Assembly (NCBI GenBank): GCA_014084085.1
Contig: NPFB01000104.1
Coordinates: forward strand, 1-64,000
Length of the DNA stretch: 64,000 nucleotides
Source: Hondaea fermentalgiana
Lineage: Eukaryota > Sar > Bigyra > Thraustochytrida > Thraustochytriidae
Direction of reading: 5' to 3'
In this document: positions 1 to 10,372 of the stretch, piece after piece
Position numbering within the stretch: position 1 is the stretch's first letter
How the letters are laid out: every line of letters starts with the position of its first letter
Program-made: the position numbers and the translations under genes
The notes under the pieces: model-generated
The model's input: only the letters and a program-made list of their open reading frames with translations
Databases searched by the model: none
Told to the model about the DNA's origin: nothing

Positions 1-2579
1 CCCATGGGCGAAAGGTTGACGTCATCTGGTCCATGCCGTCCAACCGTGGTGATGTCATCTTTTATCCTCGACAACCGCACAGCGCCAGCTAGGTCTCCTC
101 GCATGACTTTAATGCCCTTCGAGCTTTATCACGCTACGCGAAAAAAGCAAAATCAACAGCAACAACGACCTTGACCTGAACAACAACAATGACCTCAGCA
201 ACGATATCGTCTGCTACCGCGGCATTAGCGTTACAGCTCTTCAAAAGATCTGGCGAGATGTCCTCGACGAAGTTCTCGCACCTGCACGTACTCTGGAAAA
301 AGAGAATTGCAGTCGCCAAGAACCCCGAGGGGGAGACAAGCACCAACGAAGTCGATGCTGGGAGAACAATAATCGTAGAGAAAGGCAAGTGGAAAGGTCG
401 TGTGGCAAATGTTGACGAAATTATGAATCAAATGGATTGCAAGTATGCCCAAGTACGCTAGGTATGTTTGGAGAGATTCGGTTCTGCTGAGTCTAATTTT
501 GCCTGGTAGTGAAGGTCGTTGTTTCTCCCCACATTGAACGTCGTCTCGAGGATGTAGTGAAGAGTTAGATGATCACAATTACTAGTTCGTGCTCTGAGCG
601 ATGTTAGACTTACCTTAATGTCGCACGAGCTAGTAGCTGCTGAGATTGGATGGTTGTTGGCACGGCAAGTCTATAATAGGCTTCCCATGGGTGCCAAGTT
701 GACTTCACTACTTCTGTGGCGCTGCTGTCTGCTCACGTCATTTCCATTTTCCAACAGGAGGAAAACGATGAAGACACCAAAACGTCACGAAACCGACGGC
801 TTCGACGACTTTTGCGTTTCGGGCGGTTGCTAGTGTTACTGTTGCTGGAGCTGAGGCTGGTGCTGGTGCTGTCTGAGACCGCGCGTGGTCGCTGACTTTG
901 CGGTTATATGGTCGCTGAATCTGCAACGTTTTCATCGAGGGAGGAGTTGTTGGGGGCAATAAGTATCGAAGACCAAGAAGAACGCCAATAAATGCGAAGA
1001 CTCGATCTCGCAATGGCCACTTGCAGCCTCAATTTCGGCCATACTTTGGGCGCTGCAACGCATGGTCATTCGTCGTGGATGCTACATGCGCAATATCGAC
1101 AACAGGCACAGGCAGCTCGGGGAGATTGCGGGAATTGTGATGCTAGATAAGAGAGCCGCGAATTGCGCGGCGACCCCGTGGCAGTACCCGATGACCACGC
1201 CACTAAGTTCGAGAAGGTATCGAAGCTTCTATTCGTCTGATTTGAAGGAACGCAGACGGATGAGGCAACTCCTCTGTAGTGGTCTCGCGCAGAGTGCGTT
1301 CGGCCAGGCGGCAGCAATGAGGCGCTGCTCTCTCGCTTCGTTTCAGCATCACTGCCGCGAACATGTTTGTGCCTCTGCCCCAATGTTTGATTAACCTCCC
1401 TTTGCGGCGCCTCTTCGTCAGTCGTGACAGCCAGATCCACTCCAGCCTCCACTCTTTTTGTCGAGCGAGGCACATGGAGAGCAACGAGGCTTCGTGAAGG
1501 CTTTGCAAGCCCACCTCGCCTCGCCTCAATTCGCGATGCTGCTCCCGCGCACTGCCACCTGCACCACTCTTTCCCTCTCCGTAGGCGCTGTCCGGACGGC
1601 AAGTGACGCAAGGCCCGCGCGGGCCTCCCAGCGGGAGCTCTGGGACTATCTGCCCGCCCAAACGGTTGCTTGACGAGCCGTGTCCACCAACCGCCTCCGC
1701 GCCACAGCCGCTGGCAGCCCCCACCGGCCGGAGCCGGCCGACTTTCGCCGCCCTGGCCGCAACTGTCGCTCTGCCGCGTTGTCGAGGAAGAGAGCGCCGC
1801 CCTTTCATCCGCACGTGCGCGCCAACGCCTCCTCGGCACGGCTGACCACTCGCTGTCTTCCTTCCCTGTCTTCCTCTTCCCTCCCTGTCTTCCTCTTCCT
1901 CCACCTCCAGAGAGACGGAGACGAAGACGTGGGCGCTGCGCGACTGCGGCGACTGCCCGAAGCTGGCCGGCCTCGAGGCGGGCGGGGCGGCGCGCGGTGC
2001 GCGAGACACGCACGGAGGGAGGGCCTGTGGCAGGCGCGCGCGAGAAGGGGGAGCGAGGAGAGGACGAAGAGGCGTTCAGCCTTTGTCGTCAGCCTTGCCT
2101 TTGTCGGTCGCTGTCGTCAACGCTGCAGGGCTAGCTAGCTCCCTTCCCTCTCTCGCGTGGCCTGCCTTCGCGCCGAATCCAAGTCTAAGGGAGCGAGCTG
2201 CCCGCTGAGCGAGCACGGGAGGCAGGCGGGGGGCGGCCGCGCGCGCAGCAGCAGCAGCGGCAGACCGGACGCGGGGCGACGCGCAGGCTCGAGCGCGTCC
2301 GTGACCCGCACGGGTCCTCCATCGCAAGCCTCTCTCACATCACTCATTCCCAGCTGCTCTGCCCGGCTATACCAGGCTCTAGTAGAAGGCGCTGCTCTTG
2401 CGTGCGTTGGCCAAGACTCCTCTCTTTCTTGCGTGCCGCAAAACTGCAACACGCGTCGCGCCAGGCACGTTTGGACGCTTGTGCGCGCGCTCGCTCGCTC
2501 GGCCGCTCACTCAGCCATCGACTCTGGCCAGCTCTCTCTCTAAGGCGCGTCGGCAGAGGACACGCACCCCTGTCGCACG
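1..2579. other. Gene-free left end with possible decayed retroelement pieces
   Basis: No convincing intact gene is seen. Several overlapping frames between 1.0 and 2.5 kb are open only because the DNA is GC-rich; their translations are Arg/Ala/Pro/Ser-rich and lack domains. Around 668-706 the + strand encodes VYNRLPMGAKLTS, which resembles the RLPMG block of Ty3/gypsy reverse transcriptases. A similar PMGERLTS lies at 3-26, and a frame ending at 461 contains KGKWKGRVANVDEIMNQMD, which resembles the stretch after the RT catalytic box. No intact pol frame exists. The last several hundred bases are presumably promoter and leader of the gene that starts at 2580. Confidence 0.4.
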
Positions 2580-4793
2580 ATGGCGAACGCGGCGTCGTGG
2601 CACGAGGTGCAAGCTCGCAAGCCGGCCATGGTCATGTCCATCTGCGCCTTGATGCTTGGCCTCATCGGACTCCACATTGCATTCTTCATGGATAACCCGC
2701 TGCTCCAAGTCTATGTGAGCGGGAGCTTTGAAACCATCGGCACAAGCGAAGGCGCGCAGCAGCCCAGCGAACGTGCGCGAAACCTTGCCGTCGTCACAGT
2801 CTTGCGTGACTTTGGCGACGAGTTGACAAGCGCCTCGCAAGACTTGTTCGACGCCTATTCCAATAATCGTACCGAGCTCATACGTATGCAGATGCTCCAC
2901 ATATCTGCGCTCGCGCGAGAGGTCGCCAATCTCAATGAAAATCTTGGCCACCATGCTGCCGACCTTGTCGTCATCTCAGGGGGCGGTTTGCTGCGCAAGG
3001 AAACACGATTCGTATTGCACAAAGGCGCGCGCATCGAGATTGTCGACGGAGGCCACGACATGCGAGCGCTTTGGTCGCTCGATCAATACGAGCACGTACT
3101 TTATATTCGACCCGGCGTGAGCTTTAAAAAGGGTCACAGTCTACTCTCTGCCTGGAAAGGACGCTCTGCTGGCGACTGTGCCATGCGCGCGCGGCCGAAT
3201 CATTCTTCTGCATCTTCCAAGAGACCAAGAAAACAAAAGGCGCAACGAACTCGTTTGCACGGACGAAGAAATCTTGTCGCTCCGCCCGTTGATCTTTCGG
3301 ATCAAAATCCTCAAATCGACGTCAAAGAGCTCACCAAGCTGAAAAGTGACCCCATCGATTGGACAAACGACCAGCGTATGCGCCCGATTTTAGCACTTTG
3401 GACTGCCCCTGACGCCGCTCGTTTCTTTGCCGACCAAGCTTCCAAAGGTCTCGCGGGAGACAAGTATCTGCGCTTCGCACCAGACTCGCTCGACGCATGC
3501 ACGACGCGCATTATCAGCGGATACGCTGATGCCGTGTCGACGACCTCAGGCGCGTGCTTCTTGCAGGATGCTCTCGAGAAAACCCCAGACGCTGTCCTCC
3601 TTGCAGGCTCCCAGGACGATGGCTATTACACACTCCCCGTCGAGGTGGCCTGGACCAAGGACGCCATGCTGACGGATGCAGGTCGACTTGCAAGGTGGCT
3701 CTATGGCCAGCTCGAGGTTCTCGATGCCAAAGCCTGTGCCAAGGATCTCCAAGTCAGCCAAATGTCCGAGGTCGCGCGGAACCAGGTTTCAGAAACCAAA
3801 AACAGACCAGCGCATCGCTCAGGCCGTTACTCCAACCAGGCTCTCGTGATGAAGACCCACCTTTTTACAGACCGCGTGAACAAAACACTTCATAGTTGGG
3901 CAAGAAGCCTAAACAAAGAAGGCGGAGAGGTCATCGCCGCAGTTCTCGGAAATGGGCGTCAAGGCCGCCTCTTCGATCAATTCAAGGCAGAGCATACACG
4001 AGAAGACGCCATTTCCTACAGCCTCATGCATGTGGACAATGTCGGCGTATCTCGGCATGTCATTCCCTACGAAGCTGTGGATGCTTACGACCAAACCTGC
4101 TCGACCAAGGGCAAAGAAGTGCTCTGTGATCGAGATACAGGGGGCTTCAATCACGAAGAAACAGGAAATACCAATAGGCTCATGTGGCTCTTCACCTATG
4201 CCAATTCCATGTCCATCTTCAAGGAGATGCTCGAGTCTCGTCCTGACCTCGAGTATCTCTGGCTTGTCGACTATGACGTCACCTTTACCGGAGATCTGAG
4301 TATTCTTTTCGACGCCGTTCAGCATGATGACGCTGACATGCTGGCAGTTTCTTTCCATCATAGTGCGAGCAACCCAGAAGATGTCCTTTCCGCAGAGAAA
4401 AAGAAACAGGGACTGAGCCGGTGGAGCAAGGTTGCCCATTTCTGGCGTCCCAACAAGACGAGTCACCACGTTTGCACAGGTCTGCTGCGCCTCTCGCGTC
4501 GGATGCTGCACTGGGCCCTCGAGGTGGCTTTCCAGCCGCTCAATTGGTCCGTAGATGAAGTCTTCTTTTACGATGTGTGCGATACTTTCAAACCCGCGTG
4601 CAAGTTTACGCCCTTTAATCTTTTCGACGTTGTGAATCCTCGTGGGGTAAGAACCTACCAGACGGCGCCCCAAACAGATTTCGCCTCGAGTTTGATGGAT
4701 TCCAAAAAAGGCGCCCGGGCACGCAATATGATATGGCATGCGATCAAGGAGGATGAAGTCCTCAAACCAGTTGAGCCATGGCTTGATGTCTGA
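2580..4793 (+). CDS. Type II membrane protein, glycosyltransferase-like
   Basis: The frame encodes 737 aa starting at ATG in the context cacgATGgcg. A short cytosolic tail is followed by one hydrophobic segment (about residues 16-37), as in Golgi or ER type II enzymes. The C-terminal third looks like a nucleotide-sugar transferase fold: LEYLWLVDYDVTF places D564-Y-D566 as a candidate DxD metal site after a hydrophobic strand. It is followed by a long conserved-looking stretch with WSVDEVFFYDVC and FNLFDVVNPRG. Potential N-glycosylation sites include NRT, NKT and NWS. Residues about 200-240 are basic and low complexity. The substrate cannot be told from sequence, and the glycosyltransferase assignment rests on topology plus the DxD block only. 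The gene converges on the PhyH-type gene that ends at 5183. Confidence 0.6.
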   Translation: MANAASWHEVQARKPAMVMSICALMLGLIGLHIAFFMDNPLLQVYVSGSFETIGTSEGAQQPSERARNLAVVTVLRDFGDELTSASQDLFDAYSNNRTELIRMQMLHISALAREVANLNENLGHHAADLVVISGGGLLRKETRFVLHKGARIEIVDGGHDMRALWSLDQYEHVLYIRPGVSFKKGHSLLSAWKGRSAGDCAMRARPNHSSASSKRPRKQKAQRTRLHGRRNLVAPPVDLSDQNPQIDVKELTKLKSDPIDWTNDQRMRPILALWTAPDAARFFADQASKGLAGDKYLRFAPDSLDACTTRIISGYADAVSTTSGACFLQDALEKTPDAVLLAGSQDDGYYTLPVEVAWTKDAMLTDAGRLARWLYGQLEVLDAKACAKDLQVSQMSEVARNQVSETKNRPAHRSGRYSNQALVMKTHLFTDRVNKTLHSWARSLNKEGGEVIAAVLGNGRQGRLFDQFKAEHTREDAISYSLMHVDNVGVSRHVIPYEAVDAYDQTCSTKGKEVLCDRDTGGFNHEETGNTNRLMWLFTYANSMSIFKEMLESRPDLEYLWLVDYDVTFTGDLSILFDAVQHDDADMLAVSFHHSASNPEDVLSAEKKKQGLSRWSKVAHFWRPNKTSHHVCTGLLRLSRRMLHWALEVAFQPLNWSVDEVFFYDVCDTFKPACKFTPFNLFDVVNPRGVRTYQTAPQTDFASSLMDSKKGARARNMIWHAIKEDEVLKPVEPWLDV

Positions 4794-5182
4794 TTACGAC
4801 AAGCCCGCAGAGCCCACCAATCATTTGCTCTTGCTTGGTTATATAGTCCAAAGCCATGGAGAGCCAAAATTATCGGCATTGTCGTTTTTCAGACACACCC
4901 AAGGATGTTCTGGTTTGCATGATTTGTGGTAGAATTTTGACTACGATTTGCCGATCTCAATATTGTAACCAGAACGGCATCAAAGCGCTTAAAACATAAA
5001 AGACGAGCTTCATCTGCAACGCCAGAGATCATTGATTAAAAGATTTACTTTTCTTTCCCTTTCAGAAAAGGATTCACGAAGCCATCGCGGCAGAGAGCAG
5101 CTCAAAGCCATCGCCTTTCCCAGCGCGTGTGGACTCTCTATGCTTCCTCCTACAGCGCTCCTTCGCACGTGGTGACGAGAAA
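4794..5182. other. Convergent 3' spacer
   Basis: This 389-bp spacer lies between two converging stop codons and is more AT-rich than the flanking genes. It presumably holds both 3' UTRs. No further gene or repeat was recognised. Confidence 0.5.
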
Positions 5183-6586
5183 TTACGCAAGAGGCCCATC
5201 ACTTGTCAGGACAGTGTAATTCGGGCTGTAAATGCCGACTTGAGCGAGCTTTTCCATCCGATTAATGAGAGCGCAGTTTGGAGGAACATGAAAGTCTCGA
5301 GGATCATCGGGCCACCAATCGTCCTCATCGTCCGAGCGAAACGTGGCGCCTGCACGGTTAATGGCGCATTTGTAAAGCTCGAGACCGGCAAGACCAGGGC
5401 ATTTGGCGCGCATATTGTCCAAACAAGCTTGGTCCTTGTGATGTTTTTGCGCGATTGTAACGGGCACCATGGGGATCTTGCCTGCCAGCACCTTTGCAAT
5501 GTCGAGACCCGTGTAGGCATCGAGAAAGGTAAAGGCACCGTCCGGTTCCTTCTCATCTGCTTGGTAAAAGGAAAAGTACATTGTTGGACGAAGCAACGGC
5601 GATGTATTTGCGGACCCGCGGTGTCTCAGGAGCGAATTGTACAGCACGAGCGACCCCCGCGGCACAGAGGCGCGTACAAAAGGGGACCACTGCTCGATTG
5701 TCTCCTTGACTGCATCAGAGAGGCGATTGTAGACTGGCCGATGTGTTCCCGGGTACGCGTCCAAGGGCGCCTGGTCGTCGCGAATACTGTCCAAGTAGAG
5801 AAATCCGGTGATAAAGGTGGCTTTGCCCTGACTGAGGTTCGAGTCTTCGTGGAAGATTTGCGCCTTGGTCCCTGGATACGAGTTCATGGCCCCGACCTCG
5901 CGTAGGGGGGCGCCGTTGCCGAGGAACTCGTCGATTGCGGGCTTGATGAGGGGAAAGACTCGCTCCATGGCATCCCGTACAGGACCTTTAATTTCCAGTG
6001 GAACGTCTTTGCGATACATGAACTCGCGAACGGGGTTCATGTCGTATATTGGGTTCATGATGCGGTTGTTCGTGTGCTCCAAGAGCCTTTTGGCGCTTGC
6101 ATCGTCGATGACGCGAGGCAAAATCACGAGACCGTGCTCATCGAGACGCTGCGAGATACGACGTGCGGTTTCCGAGCTAATCGACCTCTGCTCGAGCTCC
6201 GCAGCAGTAATGTGGACACTGAGGATATCGGCCCCGGGCACGGCAAGCGCTTCGTCGGGGATTTTCCTGACGTCTTTCAAGGCTTGTGGCGTGATGTCCA
6301 AAAGCCCTTTTGCGACAAGTTCACCCAGCTTTGCTGCCATAAAGACTTGTCCTTTATGCTCCATCGCGTCGGCTTCCTGCCGCGTCGTGTCCTCGGTCGC
6401 GGCGCGCAGCTCCGCATCGTGGGAATGCTTGCCTGCTTCCTGCACCTGGCGCCACAGAACCGCGTTTGCGAGAATGGAGACAGCAAGCAGTACGCGTAGC
6501 CACTGCGGGCCAAAGAGATCTTGCCGCTGACCCGTGGCCTCTGGACCGCGGGGCGCCACCGCCGCCGCCGCCTTCGCCTTCGCCAT
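5183..6586 (-). CDS. Phytanoyl-CoA dioxygenase (PhyH) family, membrane-anchored
   Basis: The protein is 467 aa and starts at ATG (6584-6586). An Ala/Lys-rich tail is followed by one hydrophobic segment (about 29-46), suggesting an N-terminal membrane anchor. A PhyH-type Fe(II)/2-oxoglutarate oxygenase domain spans about 145-345, opening with the typical HGLVILPRVIDD. Metal ligands are visible as H246-x-D248 (FHEDSN) and H322 (LLRHRGSAN). R333, eleven residues later, is placed to bind 2-oxoglutarate, so the active site looks intact. The C-terminal tail (350-467) has several Cys and a WWPDD motif and matches nothing I know. The family hydroxylates lipids, small metabolites or proteins, and the substrate is not predictable. 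The gene is divergent from the CEP70-like gene, with 362 bp between starts. Confidence 0.8.
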   Translation of the reverse strand: MAKAKAAAAVAPRGPEATGQRQDLFGPQWLRVLLAVSILANAVLWRQVQEAGKHSHDAELRAATEDTTRQEADAMEHKGQVFMAAKLGELVAKGLLDITPQALKDVRKIPDEALAVPGADILSVHITAAELEQRSISSETARRISQRLDEHGLVILPRVIDDASAKRLLEHTNNRIMNPIYDMNPVREFMYRKDVPLEIKGPVRDAMERVFPLIKPAIDEFLGNGAPLREVGAMNSYPGTKAQIFHEDSNLSQGKATFITGFLYLDSIRDDQAPLDAYPGTHRPVYNRLSDAVKETIEQWSPFVRASVPRGSLVLYNSLLRHRGSANTSPLLRPTMYFSFYQADEKEPDGAFTFLDAYTGLDIAKVLAGKIPMVPVTIAQKHHKDQACLDNMRAKCPGLAGLELYKCAINRAGATFRSDDEDDWWPDDPRDFHVPPNCALINRMEKLAQVGIYSPNYTVLTSDGPLA

Positions 6587-6948
6587 GGCGCTTCGAGTCG
6601 AGCGTGGGTAAGAATAGGATTAGCATGTCCCATGCTCGCTCGCTCATCACCGTGGGAGTAGATTCCTTTTGACCTCGAAATTCCGGGAGAGATGACCCGT
6701 ATTTCCGGGAAATGGCAGCGCCTAACCGTAGCGCCGGTCGTGCAAAAATACGAGCAGCACAACAAACCGCCTAAGCGACGGCGCGCACGCGCGCGCGTGC
6801 GACGGGGACAAAGGCAAAGAAAAGAAAGGGGGCAGGCGCTGCGTCGTGCCGCTTGCGACGACAGCAAGAGAGCCTCACGCGTTGGGCCCGTACTTGGTCA
6901 ACGTGCTCGCAGACGACAAGCAAGATATACTTCGCACACACACACAAG
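6587..6948. promoter_or_regulatory. Divergent promoter region
   Basis: This 362-bp region lies between two divergent start codons and must hold both promoters and leaders. It ends in a CA-rich leader (about 6931-6948) directly before the + strand ATG. No named motif was recognised. Confidence 0.45.
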
Positions 6949-9900
6949 ATGGCTGAGGACGACCTCAACGTTTCGCGGGGCACGGCGAGGTCGCTGGCGT
7001 CGCTCTCCATCGTTGACGGAGGCCTTGAAGTCGATCTGGGCGAAGCGACGCTGCAGATTAATAGCGCCGGCAGCATCGATATCAACGTACGTGAGGGCGG
7101 CTCGCCGCGCTCGCGTCGCAGTCGGCGAAGTTCCCATGGGCTCGACGACTTTCTCGAGAATCGCAGTCTCGATGCCTCCCTCGTCGAACATACCGCTGCG
7201 CGAACCGCAATGAGTCTTGGTCTCGACTTTGGCGACGACGACGTCGAAGACGATGATGACAATGAAGACGACAAACAACAAATCGACCAAGACGAAGGAG
7301 AAACGGGCATCGACTTTGCACACCTTCTACGTGAAGACGACGATAGTGCAGCCGACGACCTCGTCGCTGATCATGACCACGACGCAATCGACGACGAAAA
7401 CGGCGATGAAATCATCGACGACGATGTCGACGACAACGATGAGTTCTCTGGCCACACACACGCGACGAGCGACCTTGAGCCTCCGAGTCTCAACACGAGT
7501 CTCGAAGCGCGCCTCAAGCGACTCGAAGCCCTTCTCGAGGATGAAGCCAACGCGAGCCGCGATATGGACACCAGTCAAACGCAACAAAATCCAGGCGTTG
7601 ACCTTTCAGAAACTAAGGCAAGCCTAGAGGCCAGAATGCAGCGCCTCGACAAGCTGCTTCAGACGTCATCTTCCCATGACGACATGGATGACGATGACGT
7701 GCACGACGACCACCACCACCACGAAGACGATCACCATGTCGGCATTGACAACAGCCACGACCACATTGACAACGATGCTCGGTTCAACGCGCGTGGTCCT
7801 CCGCGTAGCGACAACGGCAGCGAATCTCAAGCAGAAATGGATACTCTTCTCGGCGGCGGGAGGCAATCGCCTTCAAAAACCATTGCATCGAGATCCCCCC
7901 CTGGTGGACGACGCTCTCCCTTGGGACGCGACGATGCCATGCCGGGCGAACAGGGCCTCGGACTGAGCGCTCTTGACGAGAGGATGGCCGAAGATGACAT
8001 TTGGGAACGCATGAATCGTGCTCTGCAGCAGGCCGGCTTCGGCGCCATCAATATGCGCGACGTTGGCGGCCCCGAGCCTGGGGCCATGCTTTCGCAGCTA
8101 CGTAGCATCCTCGCGCAATACCATCGGCGAGGCGAAATGATCGAAGAGCTCACCATGGAAGAGTCCTCCAGCAAGCGCACCGACGAGGAATTGTACAGCA
8201 AGCTAGAGCAGTCTCGACGCGAGGTAGCGCGACTTCAGGAGCGTCTCAAAGGTGCCCAAGCCGAGGTCCGCGAGGCCCAAGACAAGCAGTCGGCTACGCA
8301 TCGCGGCGACGCCGAGCAGGTTCGAGCCCTGCAGCGCGAAAATGCTGCCCTGCAGCAAAAACTCTCCCTGTCAGAACACCGCGTTCGCGCCAAAGAAGGG
8401 GAAATGGAACGCATGCACAAAAAGCTCGCCACCGAGGCGCGCCACACGGCGACGCAACGCGAGCGTACACGTGCCGTCTTTCGCGACGTAGCGAAACGTG
8501 ACCCGCGCGCCGCATCGCAAACAGATCAGAAACTGCTTGACATCGTCGAGGCCTTTGAGACGGAGCGCCGCGAACTCCACGAGGAGCGCGATCTTCTTAA
8601 CGCAGAGGTGCGCCGTCTCAACCACGCTCTTGAAGACCGCGAGAATGAACTCAACGGGAGCCGCGCGTCATCGCTCGACGAGATCGAACGCTCGCTCCTG
8701 CGCAAGGCGCGCGATGTCGAGGCGGACCAGAGAGTCTCGCGCGAGGCCATGGACCGCCGCGAGCGGGCCATCATTGCCAAGCTTAGCAAGCTGGAGGGCC
8801 AGCTTGCCGAGGCACGCCGCGCCGAGCAGCGCGCCGCAGATCACGTCGAAAATCTTAAACTTGAGCTCGCCTCGCGGCCAACAATGCGGGACTGGAAAGC
8901 AGCACAGCGTCGCATTACAAAGCTCGAGGCACAAGTGCAAAGCGCCGTCGAGGCTCTTGAAGAATCCGAAATCGACGAGGCTCGTCGCAACAACATCTTC
9001 GTCGCGCGGCCTTCTCGCGGCGGTGCTGGAAACGGAGACACCCGTCGGTCTCAAGCGGACGGCGACCACCTTTCTCCACGCGATCGCGTCGAGCTTATGG
9101 CCAAGCGCGCACTTGCCGAGGCCTCAGACAATCGTCGCCGTACCAGCACTGCCGAGCTCATTCGTCGCGACAAACTCAATCACCGCCTTGGTCTTTCGCG
9201 CCTGACAGCGCTGCCCAAGACGGCAGCGCACGAGATTTTGCAGGAAATTTGTCGCATCCTCGAGCTCGCTGATGTCGATCTCATCGTGCCTGCTCTGCAG
9301 AAAATGTGCTGGGTCGTCCGCGCCATGCCGCGCCTCGAGCGTTTCGCCAAGGACATTTCGGGCTTTGTCCTTCTTCATGGCGATGACCTCTTGCGCGAGA
9401 CTGCGCAAGACCCGTCCGTGGCAAACCCAACGTCCGCATCGCTGCAAGCCATTTTGCCGCAGCTCAAGCGCTGGGTCAACGACGTGCGCACGGTCACAGT
9501 GTGGCGCGAGTTTCGCGAAGACTTATTGCACGAGCTTTCCCGTGCGCCCTCCATGGCCTTGCCTTCGGGCAATCCACACCGTACACGCCAGTCTTGCGAC
9601 CTGAACAACGCACAAATTGTGCAGGCCGTGCGCGATCTCGTCTCTCTTGAACGCGGCATGATGGATCACCAGACTGCCTTTCGCGCGGCAGACGACTTTC
9701 TCGCAAACAACCCGGACGCCCTGGTGTCTCGTTGTGTCGCCCACTTCCAGCAGCTTTTTGAGCTACGGTCCGTGGAAGGTGTCATCCCAAAGATGAACGA
9801 GCTCTACGTGTATACCAACGAGATGCGAAACTTCATGCAAGTCTTGCGTCCCACGGTTGGTCTTGGCTCGAATGCCTCCGTTCACGCTTGTCTTGCAAAG

Positions 9901-10179
9901 CTGCAGGACCTTAGCATAGGTCCTGTCGCGCGTTCTTCATCCGGCGATCAGGACGATCCAGAGCCCAAAGCAGTCGATGACAAGAGTGACGGGGCCGCGT
10001 CAGCCTCAAAGGTCGACTTTGCAGTAGACTTGCGTTTGCCTCGCTGGGAGGATGGGGATGACGACGATGACAGAGACGACGACGCCACTCATCAAGCATC
10101 CGCTACCAACAACGCGCTCGCCGTTGTGCGCGACGACGACGCAAGCCCACAAGAGGAGCACCATCACTTTTTGGACTAA
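6949..10179 (+). CDS. CEP70-like centrosomal coiled-coil protein
   Basis: The protein is 1076 aa. I chose the ATG at 6949 (ACAAGATGGCT) because the frame upstream is open but has no plausible start or domain. Three parts are visible. Residues about 80-290 are acidic low complexity with an Asp/His-rich cluster (DDDVHDDHHHHEDDHH). Residues about 400-690 are a long coiled coil full of Glu/Arg/Gln heptads. A helical C-terminal region (about 740-930) contains LILELADVDLIVPAL-type sequence followed by VVRAMPRLERF, resembling the C-terminal part of the CEP70 family, which sits at centrosomes or basal bodies. The CEP70 link is by eye and moderate; the coiled-coil architecture is certain. A CFAP97-like gene in the same window agrees with a flagellated organism. 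Confidence 0.7.
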   Translation: MAEDDLNVSRGTARSLASLSIVDGGLEVDLGEATLQINSAGSIDINVREGGSPRSRRSRRSSHGLDDFLENRSLDASLVEHTAARTAMSLGLDFGDDDVEDDDDNEDDKQQIDQDEGETGIDFAHLLREDDDSAADDLVADHDHDAIDDENGDEIIDDDVDDNDEFSGHTHATSDLEPPSLNTSLEARLKRLEALLEDEANASRDMDTSQTQQNPGVDLSETKASLEARMQRLDKLLQTSSSHDDMDDDDVHDDHHHHEDDHHVGIDNSHDHIDNDARFNARGPPRSDNGSESQAEMDTLLGGGRQSPSKTIASRSPPGGRRSPLGRDDAMPGEQGLGLSALDERMAEDDIWERMNRALQQAGFGAINMRDVGGPEPGAMLSQLRSILAQYHRRGEMIEELTMEESSSKRTDEELYSKLEQSRREVARLQERLKGAQAEVREAQDKQSATHRGDAEQVRALQRENAALQQKLSLSEHRVRAKEGEMERMHKKLATEARHTATQRERTRAVFRDVAKRDPRAASQTDQKLLDIVEAFETERRELHEERDLLNAEVRRLNHALEDRENELNGSRASSLDEIERSLLRKARDVEADQRVSREAMDRRERAIIAKLSKLEGQLAEARRAEQRAADHVENLKLELASRPTMRDWKAAQRRITKLEAQVQSAVEALEESEIDEARRNNIFVARPSRGGAGNGDTRRSQADGDHLSPRDRVELMAKRALAEASDNRRRTSTAELIRRDKLNHRLGLSRLTALPKTAAHEILQEICRILELADVDLIVPALQKMCWVVRAMPRLERFAKDISGFVLLHGDDLLRETAQDPSVANPTSASLQAILPQLKRWVNDVRTVTVWREFREDLLHELSRAPSMALPSGNPHRTRQSCDLNNAQIVQAVRDLVSLERGMMDHQTAFRAADDFLANNPDALVSRCVAHFQQLFELRSVEGVIPKMNELYVYTNEMRNFMQVLRPTVGLGSNASVHACLAKLQDLSIGPVARSSSGDQDDPEPKAVDDKSDGAASASKVDFAVDLRLPRWEDGDDDDDRDDDATHQASATNNALAVVRDDDASPQEEHHHFLD

Positions 10180-10372
10180 AATAAGCAAGTAGAGGGCCAC
10201 GGTAGGATTGGTGTTTACAAAGAGAAAAGAGAGGGACTTGATTACGCGAGGCCTTGCTTGCTTTTTGGTTTTCCTCGCTATCAGCACAAGCACAAACACT
10301 ATGATTGTAGATTCATAAGAAAATAAACAAAAATGGCTCTCGCGGTGATGTGCAAACATTGGAGCTTTAAAT

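Noticed and set aside
1066..2013. 315-codon minus frame and overlapping frames at 1.2-2.1 kb
   Set aside because: Several frames on both strands are open at once with Arg/Pro/Ser composition, typical of GC-driven chance frames.
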